Of a stretch of DNA of 64,000 nt, positions 10,008 to 18,348 are shown one piece after another. Source of the DNA: Arcticibacter sp. (GTDB lineage: Bacteria > Bacteroidota > Bacteroidia > 2-12-FULL-35-15). The DNA lies in NCBI GenBank assembly GCA_021155045.1, contig JAJNQB010000006.1, positions 186,001 through 250,000 of the forward strand, written 5' to 3'. The notes below the pieces were generated by a model. It made no database searches and had not been told where the DNA came from. It was given only the letters and a program-made list of their open reading frames with translations. The position numbers and the translations under genes were made by a program. How positions within the stretch are numbered: position 1 is the stretch's first letter; every line of letters begins with the position of its first letter.

Positions 10008-10400
10008 ATGAAAAAAATAATTTTAGTAGTTTTTTTTGTTTCATTATGGTTGTTATTTAATAGTAATAACAATACCGAGGAATGGGTAGCTCCCGCTTGG
10101 ACAGATACACTTAAAAACCCATTTTCAAATGATATAAAAGCAATTTCGGAAGGTAAAAAAATATATGAAAGTGCTTGTTGGAGTTGTCATGGAATGGGAG
10201 GCAAGGGAGATGGTCCAGCAGCACAAACAATTAATCCAAAACCCGCAGACCATACCAGTGAAATTGTACAAAAGCAGTCAGATGGTTCTTTATATTGGAA
10301 AATTACAAAAGGAAGAGGTGTAATGGCTCCATACGAAAAAGTATATTCAAAACAGCAACGCTGGAAGCTAGTTTGTTATATAAGAAAATTAAAAAAATAA
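10008..10400 (+). CDS. Small exported c-type cytochrome
   Basis: A 130-residue protein with an N-terminal hydrophobic signal or anchor (residues 3-18) and a single heme c site C57-W-S-C60-H61, followed by GMGGKGDGPAA. A later GRGVMAP supplies a likely axial Met. Size and order are those of a monoheme class I cytochrome (Cytochrome_CBB3/C family). It would work outside the cytoplasmic membrane, probably as electron partner of the polyferredoxin encoded just upstream. Confidence 0.85.
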   Translation: MKKIILVVFFVSLWLLFNSNNNTEEWVAPAWTDTLKNPFSNDIKAISEGKKIYESACWSCHGMGGKGDGPAAQTINPKPADHTSEIVQKQSDGSLYWKITKGRGVMAPYEKVYSKQQRWKLVCYIRKLKK

Positions 10401-10402
10401 AA

Positions 10403-11290
10403 ATGAAAAAATATATACTGCTATTTTTTATACCTATTTACTTGAATGCAATCTCTCAAGAAGAAAAATCTTATGTGTTTAATACTTTTAGAAGTACTCA
10501 ACTAATAAATTCACAAACTACTGAAATGGTGAAAATGAAAGGATGGGATTTTAGTATAAAACACCGTTTTGGAGTAATTGGAATGGATAGCTCTATATAT
10601 CAGCAATTTTTGGGATTAGATTTGCCTGCCAACATACGATTTGGATTCGCTTTTCCGATAACAGAAAGGTTATATGTGGGCTGTGGGAGAACAAAAAATG
10701 GAAAAACAGTTGATGTAGAGGCAAAGTATTTACTACTTAGACAAACGGAAGAAAATAAAATACCTATTTCATTGGCTATATATTTTAATACAGCTATCAT
10801 GACGGATAAATTCCCAAGAGTTCCATCAAATGCATATTTCAGTGACAGTACTACTGCTTTTAGTTACAAGTTTAACCATCGTTTATCTTACAATACACAA
10901 ATCATCATTGCAAGAAAAATTACAGAAAAAATTTCTTTTCAAATTTCTCCCGTTTTTATTTATAGAAATTTAGTCCCTGTTGGAGAAGATAATTATTCTA
11001 TGGTTGTTCCATTAGGAGGCTCAATAAAAACAGGATTAAACTCTTCAGTAGTTTTTGAATATGCATATAGATTTAACAATCATCCATTGAAAGATGATTA
11101 CCCTTTATCTTTGGCTTGGGAATCAGGTACTGTAGGTCATACATTCCAAATTGTAATAAGCTCATCTAACGAGCTTATTGAGCAGGATTTATATACGAAA
11201 ACATCATTTAATTATCTCTTAGGAAATTTTGCTTTAGGATTCAACCTGAGAAGAACATTTTGGTATAAAAAGAAAAAAACAAATCCATGA
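10403..11290 (+). CDS. DUF5777 outer-membrane beta-barrel-like protein
   Basis: A 295-residue exported protein. I chose the ATG at 10403, two bases after the cytochrome stop, because it opens a clean signal peptide (MKKYILLFFIPIYLNAIS). The longer frame from 10295 would overlap the cytochrome gene and hide the signal. The body has alternating beta strands with features such as FGFAFPITERLYVGCGRTKNG and VFEYAYRFNNHP, which I recognise as the DUF5777 family. That family is often next to cytochrome c and electron-transfer genes in Bacteroidota. Function is unknown. Confidence 0.72.
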   Translation: MKKYILLFFIPIYLNAISQEEKSYVFNTFRSTQLINSQTTEMVKMKGWDFSIKHRFGVIGMDSSIYQQFLGLDLPANIRFGFAFPITERLYVGCGRTKNGKTVDVEAKYLLLRQTEENKIPISLAIYFNTAIMTDKFPRVPSNAYFSDSTTAFSYKFNHRLSYNTQIIIARKITEKISFQISPVFIYRNLVPVGEDNYSMVVPLGGSIKTGLNSSVVFEYAYRFNNHPLKDDYPLSLAWESGTVGHTFQIVISSSNELIEQDLYTKTSFNYLLGNFALGFNLRRTFWYKKKKTNP

Positions 11291-11676
11291 AAAATATCTT
11301 TTATATTATTTTTAGTACATTTTTTCTGTTCTCTTGTGAAAAAGATAGCGGTCCATATATCGTAACTTCTCAATCTCAAAATTTGCCTCCAACTAGTTTT
11401 TTAAATGACATACAGCCAATATTCGATTCTTATTGCATAAGCTGTCACGATGAAACACATGCAGATTTAAATCTTAAAACTTGTTGTTCTTGGGATCAGT
11501 TATTAAATACAGGAACAAATGCTCCGTATGTAAATACATCAAACCCAACAGAAAGCCTCATATATAAAAGAATAACAGGAGTAATAACACCTCAAATGCC
11601 TTTTGGTACACCATTATCAACATCAGACAAGCAGCTTATCCTTAAATGGATCCAAGAAGGAGCTCAAAACAATTAA
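11287..11676 (+). CDS. Lipoprotein with c-type cytochrome-like CxxCH motif
   Basis: A 129-residue lipoprotein. The lipobox is FLFSC with Cys 17, and a heme c type motif C50-I-S-C53-H54 sits in the context FDSYCISCHDETHADLNL. Two more cysteines (KTCC) follow soon after, then the GVITPQMPFGTPL and LILKWIQEGAQN ends that are common to cytochrome-like domains. The ATG overlaps the stop of the upstream DUF5777 gene (ATGA at 11287), so it belongs to the same operon. It is a likely outer-membrane or periplasm-facing electron carrier. Confidence 0.78.
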   Translation: MKNIFYIIFSTFFLFSCEKDSGPYIVTSQSQNLPPTSFLNDIQPIFDSYCISCHDETHADLNLKTCCSWDQLLNTGTNAPYVNTSNPTESLIYKRITGVITPQMPFGTPLSTSDKQLILKWIQEGAQNN

Positions 11677-11844
11677 ATTGTAATTTCAAAAAAAACAGAT
11701 TTCCGATTTTTATCCCCAATTAGACAGTAGAAAGCTTTGGAAAAGCTGCGCTATCTGTCTTAATGCGGTTAATCCCGGTTTGGTGTTTGTTAGAATTTCT
11801 TATCCCCATAAAATACAAAAAAAAGTCTTACAAACACTTAATCG

Positions 11845-11871
11845 TAGGCAGTTCAAATAATGAACTGCCTA
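11845..11871 (+). terminator. Hairpin, possible terminator after the cytochrome operon
   Basis: TAGGCAGTTCA pairs perfectly with TGAACTGCCTA (11 bp) around a 5-base AATAA loop. A T-rich but interrupted stretch follows (TTTAGGGTTT). It lies 170 bases after the last cytochrome gene and upstream of the hcr promoter. It would separate the two transcription units, but the U tract is weak. Confidence 0.5.
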
Positions 11872-11912
11872 TTTAGGGTTTATCGATTATTGAGAATGAT
11901 ATTGTTGATTAT

Positions 11913-11957
11913 CGTGATTTATATCATTGTTTTTAAATGAATTAAAAATCAATTTTG
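11913..11957 (+). promoter_or_regulatory. FNR/CRP-like dyad and promoter for hcr
   Basis: The dyad TGAT-TTAT-ATCA lies at 11915-11926, followed directly by TTGTTT, which could serve as the -33 element. The -7 candidate CAATTTTG (consensus TAnnTTTG, one mismatch) ends at 11957, exactly 36.5 bp from the dyad centre. That is the same spacing as in front of bcr. The hcr ATG is about 190 bases downstream of the dyad. Confidence 0.55.
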
Positions 11958-12117
11958 AGAGCAAGTAATTTTTGAAAAAATCAATTAAAATTCGAATGTT
12001 TTATTATTAATATATAGTTTTCTATTTATTATAAAAACACGTTAAAATAATTTCAAAAAAAAATGAATTTAGAAGTTCAGCATAGAACCAAGTGTTATTG
12101 ATAATTTGTAAATATTT

Positions 12118-14922
12118 ATGAATCAAATTAAAATAAAAGTTAATGGCAGGCCGTATGATTTACTCGTTAATGACCATGAGATGTTATCCAGTGTCATACG
12201 AGAAAAGATAGGGTTAACTGGTACAAAAGTAGGTTGTGAGCAAGGTAGTTGTGGGGCGTGTACTGCATTAGTAAATGGCGAGCCTCTTTTAACATGTATT
12301 TCGCCTGCGATGCGTTATGATAATGCAGAAATTACTACCATTGAGGCTCTTTCTGAAAATGGAGAAATGCATAAGTTACAAGAAAAATTTGTTGAAAAAG
12401 GAGCTATTCAATGTGGATTTTGCACACCAGGCATGATTATGACTTCTTTAGATTTTGTGAAAAACAATCCTAACCCATCCATTGAAGAGATTAAAGTTGC
12501 ATTGTCAGGAAATTTGTGCAGGTGTACTGGATATAAAAAAATAATAGAAGCAGTAGCCGAATATTCAATCGAAAATCAGAATGCAAACAAAACAACAACA
12601 ATTGATTCGAAAATTTTTAAGTCTGCATCTGTAGGTTTTTCAAGACCATGTATTGAAGCTGAAAAAAAAGCAAAAGGTTCTGCTTTGTATGCTGATGATA
12701 TTAAAACCAACAATTCTTTATGTTGTAAATTTGTTAGAAGCATACATCCTCATGCAATTATTGAAAGCATTGAAACATCAAAAGCTTTGAATTTAGAAGG
12801 AGTTCGGTGTGTTGTTTTGGGAGAAGAATTGCCAATTAAATTTGGAGTCTTACCTATTTCGCAAGATGAAACAGCAATGGCAATTGGAAAGGTTCGCTAC
12901 ATTGGCGAAATTGTTGTGGCTATTGCTGCTGACACTGAAAAAATTGCTAATGAAGCATGTGAGCTTATTAAAATAAAATATAAACCAATAAAAGCTTTTT
13001 TAGAAATTAATGAATCATTAAATGATTTGGGCGAAAATCAGAAAATTCATGATCATGTAAAATTTAATAATAATATTCACAAAAAAGCAGAATTAAGATT
13101 TGGTGATCAGCAAAAAGGATTAACTGAGTCCGACCATACATTAAAGCTATCATTTGAATTTGAAGGAATAAATCACGGATTTACAGAGCCTCATGCAGCA
13201 ACTGCTTGGTGGGATGAAAATGGATTGACAATAATTACTGCAACACAAGTTCCTCACTATTTACACAGATCATTGGCAAAAGTAATGGAAGTTCCTTTAA
13301 GCCGCGTTAGAGTTATTAAACCATATGTTGGAGGCGGATTTGGAGGAAAAAGCGATCCTTTTCCTCATGAAGTAATTATTTCACATATTGCTCGAAAAAC
13401 AGGAAGACCTGTACGAGTTAGATTATCTCGAGAAGAAGTTTTTTTAACCAACCATGGTAGGCATCCCTCAAAAATGACCGTTGAAATGGGAATTTCAAAT
13501 GATGGTTGCATCAAAGTATTAGATGCTGACATTGCTATTGATGGAGGGGCGTATGGTAGCTTTGGAGTAGTTACATCTTATTATAATGGTGTATTATTAC
13601 AAGCTCCTTACAAGCTTGATAATTTTGGATTTAGAACTTTTAGAGTATATACAAACAAACCACAATGTGGTGCTATGAGAGGTCATGGCGCTGTTAATTC
13701 GCGATTTGCAGTAGAGTCTTTAATTGATGAATTAGCAAATAAAATAAAAATGGACCCTTGTGAATTAAGAATGAAAAATTTTCTTGATTCAAATACATTA
13801 ACAGTTGGCCAATATCGAATTACTTCAAATGGAAGTAGAGAATCATTACAAAAAGTAATGGAACAGTCCAAATGGACAAATCGTTTTGGAAAGTTGGAAA
13901 AAGGAAAAGGATTGGGTGTTGCTTGTGGCTTTTTTATTAGCGGAAGTGCTTTGCCAATTATTTGGAATGAATTACCACAATCAGTTGTACACTTAAAAAT
14001 TGATTTTGATGGACGAGTAGTTATTACATCTGGAGCAAGCGACATAGGACAAGGAAGCGATACGATGCTTGCAATAATTGTTGGTGAAATTTTAGGAATA
14101 GATATGGATAATATTTTTGTTTTGGCTGCCGACACATTATTAACTCCTGTTGATTTGGGCAGTTATTCGAGTAGAGTAACGTTTATGGCAGGAAATGCAG
14201 CAAAAGATGCAGCAGAAAATTTAAAAAAAGAAATTTTGGATGCTGTTTCAAAACAAAAAAATATTGCAGTTGAAGAATTACATTTAGCAGAAAAAAAAGT
14301 TTTCAGTAATGATAGAAGTATTGATTTAACATGGCTTCAAGCAATTGAAATATTAACAGCAAAACGTGGAGCTGTTAGCATAAGTGGTAAATATATATCA
14401 CCAAAATTAGGTGGAGATTTTAAAGGTGCGGGTGCCGGATTAAGTCCATCATACAGTTTTGGGTCATGTATAGCAGAGGTTGATGTAAATGAAGAAACTG
14501 GTTTTGTTAAAATTCTTAACGTATGGGGAGCACATGATTGTGGTAAAGCAATCAATCCGATGGCAGTTGAAGGTCAGTTGGAAGGTTCTTGGCACATGGG
14601 AATAGGACAAGCCATGAGTGAACAAATGAAATATTTTAATGGATTACTTGTAAACAATAATTTTATCGATTATAAAATTCCAACAACGTTAGATACACCA
14701 ACTATTCATACAAATATTATTGAAACAAACGACCCAGAAGGTCCTTTTGGAGCCAAAGAGTGTGGCGAAGGAGCAATTCATCCTGTTATTCCTGCAATTG
14801 CTAATGCTATTTTTAATGCCGTAGGGATAAGAATAACCAAATTACCAATAACTGCAGACACTGTTTTAAGTAAACTAAAAGAAAAGAAACAATCAATTAA
14901 TGCCATTTCCACAAATGCATAA
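12118..14922 (+). CDS. hcrCA: 4-hydroxybenzoyl-CoA reductase, fused 2Fe-2S and Mo subunits
   Basis: A 934-residue member of the xanthine oxidase family. It joins the small iron-sulfur subunit and the large molybdenum subunit in one chain. Residues 1-155 hold the plant-type 2Fe-2S site (C40, C45, C48, C60) and the second 2Fe-2S site (C99, C102, C134, C136). From about 175 on is the Mo-binding part with GGGFGGKSDP, MRGHGAVNSRFA and, near the end, FGAKECGEGAIHP with the probable catalytic Glu. In Thauera HcrA and HcrC are separate chains. The call as 4-hydroxybenzoyl-CoA reductase rests mainly on the partner gene's 4Fe-4S loop and on the nearby benzoyl-CoA genes. The reaction would remove the para hydroxyl group, giving benzoyl-CoA. 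It overlaps hcrB by 23 bases. Another aromatic or N-heterocyclic substrate is possible. Confidence 0.78.
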   Translation: MNQIKIKVNGRPYDLLVNDHEMLSSVIREKIGLTGTKVGCEQGSCGACTALVNGEPLLTCISPAMRYDNAEITTIEALSENGEMHKLQEKFVEKGAIQCGFCTPGMIMTSLDFVKNNPNPSIEEIKVALSGNLCRCTGYKKIIEAVAEYSIENQNANKTTTIDSKIFKSASVGFSRPCIEAEKKAKGSALYADDIKTNNSLCCKFVRSIHPHAIIESIETSKALNLEGVRCVVLGEELPIKFGVLPISQDETAMAIGKVRYIGEIVVAIAADTEKIANEACELIKIKYKPIKAFLEINESLNDLGENQKIHDHVKFNNNIHKKAELRFGDQQKGLTESDHTLKLSFEFEGINHGFTEPHAATAWWDENGLTIITATQVPHYLHRSLAKVMEVPLSRVRVIKPYVGGGFGGKSDPFPHEVIISHIARKTGRPVRVRLSREEVFLTNHGRHPSKMTVEMGISNDGCIKVLDADIAIDGGAYGSFGVVTSYYNGVLLQAPYKLDNFGFRTFRVYTNKPQCGAMRGHGAVNSRFAVESLIDELANKIKMDPCELRMKNFLDSNTLTVGQYRITSNGSRESLQKVMEQSKWTNRFGKLEKGKGLGVACGFFISGSALPIIWNELPQSVVHLKIDFDGRVVITSGASDIGQGSDTMLAIIVGEILGIDMDNIFVLAADTLLTPVDLGSYSSRVTFMAGNAAKDAAENLKKEILDAVSKQKNIAVEELHLAEKKVFSNDRSIDLTWLQAIEILTAKRGAVSISGKYISPKLGGDFKGAGAGLSPSYSFGSCIAEVDVNEETGFVKILNVWGAHDCGKAINPMAVEGQLEGSWHMGIGQAMSEQMKYFNGLLVNNNFIDYKIPTTLDTPTIHTNIIETNDPEGPFGAKECGEGAIHPVIPAIANAIFNAVGIRITKLPITADTVLSKLKEKKQSINAISTNA

Positions 14923-15880
14923 AAAACAAAATACTGTACAAGAGAAATATCTAAAACCAAAATCAGTTCAAGAAGCGTTAAAAATGTTATCTGAATATGA
15001 AACAGGATTTCGTTTTGTTGCAGGGGCAACAGATTTTTTAGTAAACAAGTTTCAGGGGAATGAGAATGGAAACATAATAATTGATGTTACTGGGATAGAT
15101 GAACTCAAAGAGGTTAAGATAAAAGATTCCTATTTAAGTATTGGTTCATTAGTAAAATTAGATGATCTAAAAAAAAATGTAATTATTGTAAAAGATTTTT
15201 TTTCATTGATTGAAGCTGCCAATACTGTCGCTACTCCTGTTATTAGAAAAACAGCAACACTAGGAGGAAACATTATGGTTGAAAATAGATGTTCGTTTTA
15301 TAATCAATCCGAATGGTGGAGAGAAGCCGTGGGCTACTGCTTAAAATGTAATGGAGATATATGTATTGCAACTGGTGGCAAAAATAAATGTTTTTCAAAA
15401 TTTGTATCAGATACTGTTCCTGTTTTAATATGCTTAGATGCAATGGTTGAAGTTGTGGGAACATCAGGAGGTTATATTTCAAGGGTAGAAGATATATATA
15501 CTGGAGATGGAATAAACTCTAAAAAGATTAAAACTACCGAGCTAATCAAATCTATTTTAATTCCTCTAAAAAATAATGAAGCGAAAATAGTTTTTAAAAA
15601 ACTAAGGCAAAGAGAGAGTATAGAATTTACTTCATTAACATCTGCGGTTTCTTTAAATAAAAAAAAAATAACAATTGCTCTTTCTGGGGTTGATCCTAAG
15701 CCTGTTATTATACATGGAGTAATTGGTGATTTAATTCCAGAATTAATAGCCGCAGCTATTAAAAAGGCAAGATTGGTAGATAATGATGTGTTTTCAAGAG
15801 ATTATAGAAAAGAAATGATTAGCGTGTTTTTAAAACAAAGTTTCGAAGAATTAAAACTTTTAAATGGGTACAGTAACTAA
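14900..15880 (+). CDS. hcrB: 4-hydroxybenzoyl-CoA reductase, FAD/4Fe-4S subunit
   Basis: A 326-residue FAD-binding subunit of a molybdenum hydroxylase. FAD contacts include RFVAGATDFLV (38-48) and the ATLGGNIM stretch (119-126). Just after it comes an insert not found in xanthine dehydrogenases, with Cys at 131, 147, 150, 155 and 164, in the context NRCSFYNQSEWW. The spacing 131-147-155-164 (16/8/9) equals the four ligands of the extra 4Fe-4S cluster of Thauera HcrB as I recall them (122, 138, 146, 155). That cluster is the hallmark of 4-hydroxybenzoyl-CoA reductase and lets electrons flow from ferredoxin toward the substrate. ATG 14900 overlaps the previous gene; ATG 14915 is an alternative start. 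Confidence 0.85.
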   Translation: MPFPQMHKKQNTVQEKYLKPKSVQEALKMLSEYETGFRFVAGATDFLVNKFQGNENGNIIIDVTGIDELKEVKIKDSYLSIGSLVKLDDLKKNVIIVKDFFSLIEAANTVATPVIRKTATLGGNIMVENRCSFYNQSEWWREAVGYCLKCNGDICIATGGKNKCFSKFVSDTVPVLICLDAMVEVVGTSGGYISRVEDIYTGDGINSKKIKTTELIKSILIPLKNNEAKIVFKKLRQRESIEFTSLTSAVSLNKKKITIALSGVDPKPVIIHGVIGDLIPELIAAAIKKARLVDNDVFSRDYRKEMISVFLKQSFEELKLLNGYSN

Positions 15881-16394
15881 AATAATAGCAGACGAGCATA
15901 GTGTTTTGTTTGATGCAATTGAAGCAGGAGAAAGATTGTTGAAAACAAATGATGCTGATTATTTTCTAAAAGAAATAGGAGTAATTGTTGCTCTTTTTGA
16001 AACGTTTACTAGAAAATTTCATCATCCTAAAGAAGAAAAAATTCTTTATCCTCTTCTTCTTAAAAAAAAAGATAGTGTTGGCAAAAAAATATTGAAGCAG
16101 ATAACAACAAGCCATCATTCTTTTGATTTACATTTAAATATTTTGGTTCAGATAAAAGCTTCAAAAAATACTATCGTATTAAAAAGGATATTTAAAAAAT
16201 ATTTAAAATCCTTACATGAGCATATTTGGAAAGAAAATATTATTGTTCTTGTTAATGTTGATTATCTGTTAACTAAAGAAGAATCAGATAGTATGCTTTT
16301 GGAATTTAAAAAAATTGACAACACTTCTCCTACTAAGAAAGCTATAAAGCTTCAAATTGCAAAGTGGGTAAGAAAGATTAATAAAGTTAATTAA
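15864..16394 (+). CDS. Hemerythrin-like (HHE) domain protein
   Basis: A 176-residue helical protein with the ligand pattern of a hemerythrin-like diiron site: DEH near the start (about residue 11), FHHPKEEKILYP in helix 2, SHH in helix 3 and HEHIWKEN in helix 4. Hemerythrin-like proteins bind O2 or NO or help protect and repair iron-sulfur clusters. It overlaps hcrB by 17 bases and is followed by a second copy, so it probably serves the oxygen-sensitive reductase encoded before it. The exact ligand is unknown. Confidence 0.82.
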   Translation: MGTVTKIIADEHSVLFDAIEAGERLLKTNDADYFLKEIGVIVALFETFTRKFHHPKEEKILYPLLLKKKDSVGKKILKQITTSHHSFDLHLNILVQIKASKNTIVLKRIFKKYLKSLHEHIWKENIIVLVNVDYLLTKEESDSMLLEFKKIDNTSPTKKAIKLQIAKWVRKINKVN

Positions 16395-16410
16395 CGAATA
16401 ACAATCTGTT

Positions 16411-16929
16411 ATGGATGCAATAAATATTTTGCTTGATGAGCATAAGATGCTTTTAAAAGCAGTTGAAACAACAAAAAAAATTCAAAAAATAAAAGATGAT
16501 GATAAATATTATATCGCACTTCATGATATGATTTTATTTTTCAGAAATTTTTCAGAAATTTATCACCATCCTAAAGAAGAGTCTGTTCTGTATCCTGCTT
16601 TAAGAAATCGTTCTGGAGAAATGAGTGCGGAGTTTTTAAATGAAATATGTGATAATCACGAAGACTTTAAAAGTGCCATGGCGGAAATTGAAAATGCATA
16701 TCTTTCGTATGATTATTTTCGACTAAGAACTTCAGTTGAAAAGTATTTGAGTGGTTTGGAAGTTCATATAAAAAAAGAAAATAAAATTATTTTGAGTGTT
16801 GCATCCAAATTATTATCGAAAGATGAATTAAACGAAATTGCAATTCGATTTTTGAGTATTGATAAAAAAAATGGAGAAAAGGAGAGTTTAGTCCAAAATT
16901 TTTACAATATTTTTTTGCAATTTGAATAA
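16411..16929 (+). CDS. Hemerythrin-like (HHE) domain protein, second copy
   Basis: A 172-residue paralogue of the protein before it. The diiron ligands are in place: DEHKML at residues 9-14, YHHPKEESVLYP in helix 2, NHEDF in helix 3 and HIKKEN in helix 4. It is 16 bases downstream of copy one and ends the hcr transcript. The next gene is convergent. A third, similar protein follows korB near 31.6 kb, so all three accompany ferredoxin- or Mo-linked enzymes of the aromatic pathway. Confidence 0.82.
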   Translation: MDAINILLDEHKMLLKAVETTKKIQKIKDDDKYYIALHDMILFFRNFSEIYHHPKEESVLYPALRNRSGEMSAEFLNEICDNHEDFKSAMAEIENAYLSYDYFRLRTSVEKYLSGLEVHIKKENKIILSVASKLLSKDELNEIAIRFLSIDKKNGEKESLVQNFYNIFLQFE

Positions 16930-16983
16930 TAAAAATAGAATAATAATTACGCCCTACAATTAAAGTTTAATTTGTCAGAATTT

Positions 16984-17928
16984 TTAAAACTTCTGTTTTT
17001 TATAATACTTCCCTTGCCATAGGTTATTCTCAGTTAAATAATTATTAATAAGTATAACAATTTCAAAATTTTTGATGCCATTCCATTGTGGTGCTATTAA
17101 AATTTCTTTTGGTGATTCTGCTACAAAACGGTCAATTATAATATCTGGTCGCAGATAACAAACAAATTTGCAAACAAGAGGTATGTATTTTTCTAGTGAA
17201 AGTAAATTAAATTTTGATGATTCTTTTTTGTATTGTATCGCCATCATTGTGTTTTTTAATATTTGTAATTGATGGATTTTAAGTGTATTGATAGGTAATA
17301 GTGAGATTTTTTTTGCATGTTCAATCATATCTTCTTCATTTTCTTCGGGCAAACCTAAGATAAGATGTGCCCCTAGCATTATCCCTTTGTTTTTCGAAAT
17401 TTTAAATGCATGAATAGTATCTTCAAAAGTATGACATCTGTTTATTAGTTTTAATGTCCTATCGATAGTACTTTCAATACCAAATTCAAGAGATACATAT
17501 TTTGTTTTTGATAATTCTGATAAAAAACTGATGATTGAGTTATCAATGCAATCTGGTCTTGTACCTATTACAATTCCTATTATGTTTGGATGATCGGTAG
17601 CTTCAGAATACATTTTTTTTAATGTTTCTATGCCTGAATAAGTATTTGTGTAGGATTGAAAGTAAGCTAAATATTTTTGTGTTTTATATTTTTTTGAAAA
17701 AAATAAAATCCCTTCCTCTAGTTGTTCTTTTATTGTTTTTTTTGGGGAGCAATAATGCGGGCTAAAACTGCTGTTATTGCAGTATGTGCAGCCTCCTATT
17801 CCTTTTGTTCCATCTCTGTTTGGACAAGTAAAGCCTGTGTCTAATGAAATTTTTTGAATTCGTTGGTTGAACTTACTTTTTATATAGGAACTATAATCAT
17901 TATATCTCTTTTTTTTATTTACTGTCAT
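16984..17928 (-). CDS. Radical SAM protein, YhcC/TIGR01212 type
   Basis: A 314-residue radical SAM enzyme. The N-terminus has DTGFTCPNRDGTKGIGGCTYCNN, where the Cys triplet holds the 4Fe-4S cluster that binds S-adenosylmethionine. GTRPDCID and LGAHLILGLPEE are further family marks of the Elp3-like YhcC group. The target is not known. It is on the minus strand, 39 bases after the small unknown gene, at the 3' end of the nuo operon. Confidence 0.82.
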   Translation of the reverse strand: MTVNKKKRYNDYSSYIKSKFNQRIQKISLDTGFTCPNRDGTKGIGGCTYCNNSSFSPHYCSPKKTIKEQLEEGILFFSKKYKTQKYLAYFQSYTNTYSGIETLKKMYSEATDHPNIIGIVIGTRPDCIDNSIISFLSELSKTKYVSLEFGIESTIDRTLKLINRCHTFEDTIHAFKISKNKGIMLGAHLILGLPEENEEDMIEHAKKISLLPINTLKIHQLQILKNTMMAIQYKKESSKFNLLSLEKYIPLVCKFVCYLRPDIIIDRFVAESPKEILIAPQWNGIKNFEIVILINNYLTENNLWQGKYYKKQKF

Positions 17929-17967
17929 TATGCTTATGCAACTCCGTTGCTGTAATTGCTATAAAAA

Positions 17968-18348
17968 TTATTTTTCCCAATACCACTTTTCATTATTATA
18001 AATTGATTCTTTTTGTTTCCAATAATTATGTGTTACAATCCAGCCATCTAAAGTTTTTAATTCACGATTATAGATACTTTTGGTTGGATTAAAGCTTAAA
18101 TCCGTTACACCAATAGTAAATGCTTCTGGAGAATTTGTTTTTATGTCTGAAAGTGTAAGTTTATTTTCATCAGTTGGTTTTAATGCTGCTTTTTCGGAGG
18201 TTGATCCATTTACTATAATAACTTTAAAGCCATTGTGTTCTAGCAGCGTTTTAAGAAAGTTAGAACGCTCGGCATTGCATTTTTTTTCAACGATAGAACA
18301 TTTTATGTTTTCTAATTCTTCGAATGTATGATTTGAATTTAAAGCCAT
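17968..18348 (-). CDS. Conserved-looking hypothetical protein after nuoN
   Basis: A 126-residue soluble protein that I do not recognise. It has no signal peptide or membrane helix. It holds two Cys near the start (KCSIVEKKC), an alternating strand-helix pattern and a C-terminus rich in Trp, Tyr and Lys. Its ATG follows directly on the stop of nuoN with no gap, so it is translated from the same message. No function is claimed. Confidence 0.6.
   Translation of the reverse strand: MALNSNHTFEELENIKCSIVEKKCNAERSNFLKTLLEHNGFKVIIVNGSTSEKAALKPTDENKLTLSDIKTNSPEAFTIGVTDLSFNPTKSIYNRELKTLDGWIVTHNYWKQKESIYNNEKWYWEK

Larger units (their letters stand above)
11677..12117. other. 441-base gap before hcr: hairpins, dyad and long leader
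   Basis: No gene longer than a dozen codons is seen here. Three things stand out. A bulged stem at 11722-11760 pairs AGACAG with CTGTCT around an inner AGCTTT/AAAGCT hairpin. A perfect 11-bp hairpin lies at 11845-11871. An FNR-like dyad with a -7-like element lies at 11915-11957. If transcription starts near 11962 the leader before hcr is about 155 bases. I saw no feature that would let me call a known riboswitch. Confidence 0.5.

Noticed and set aside
10295..10402. Longer N-terminus for the DUF5777 gene
   Set aside because: It overlaps the cytochrome gene in another frame and would bury the signal peptide that starts at the ATG at 10403.
11722..11760. Molybdenum cofactor riboswitch before hcr
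   Set aside because: I do not see the conserved sequence of that riboswitch class, and the stem lies upstream of the predicted start of transcription.
12063..12101. A 12-codon open frame in the hcr leader as a leader peptide
   Set aside because: Such frames are frequent by chance in AT-rich DNA; no repeated codon or attenuator structure supports it.
12118..15880. Annotating the molybdenum enzyme as xanthine dehydrogenase
   Set aside because: The FAD subunit carries the extra Cys loop of 4-hydroxybenzoyl-CoA reductase, and the window holds the rest of the benzoyl-CoA pathway and no purine genes.
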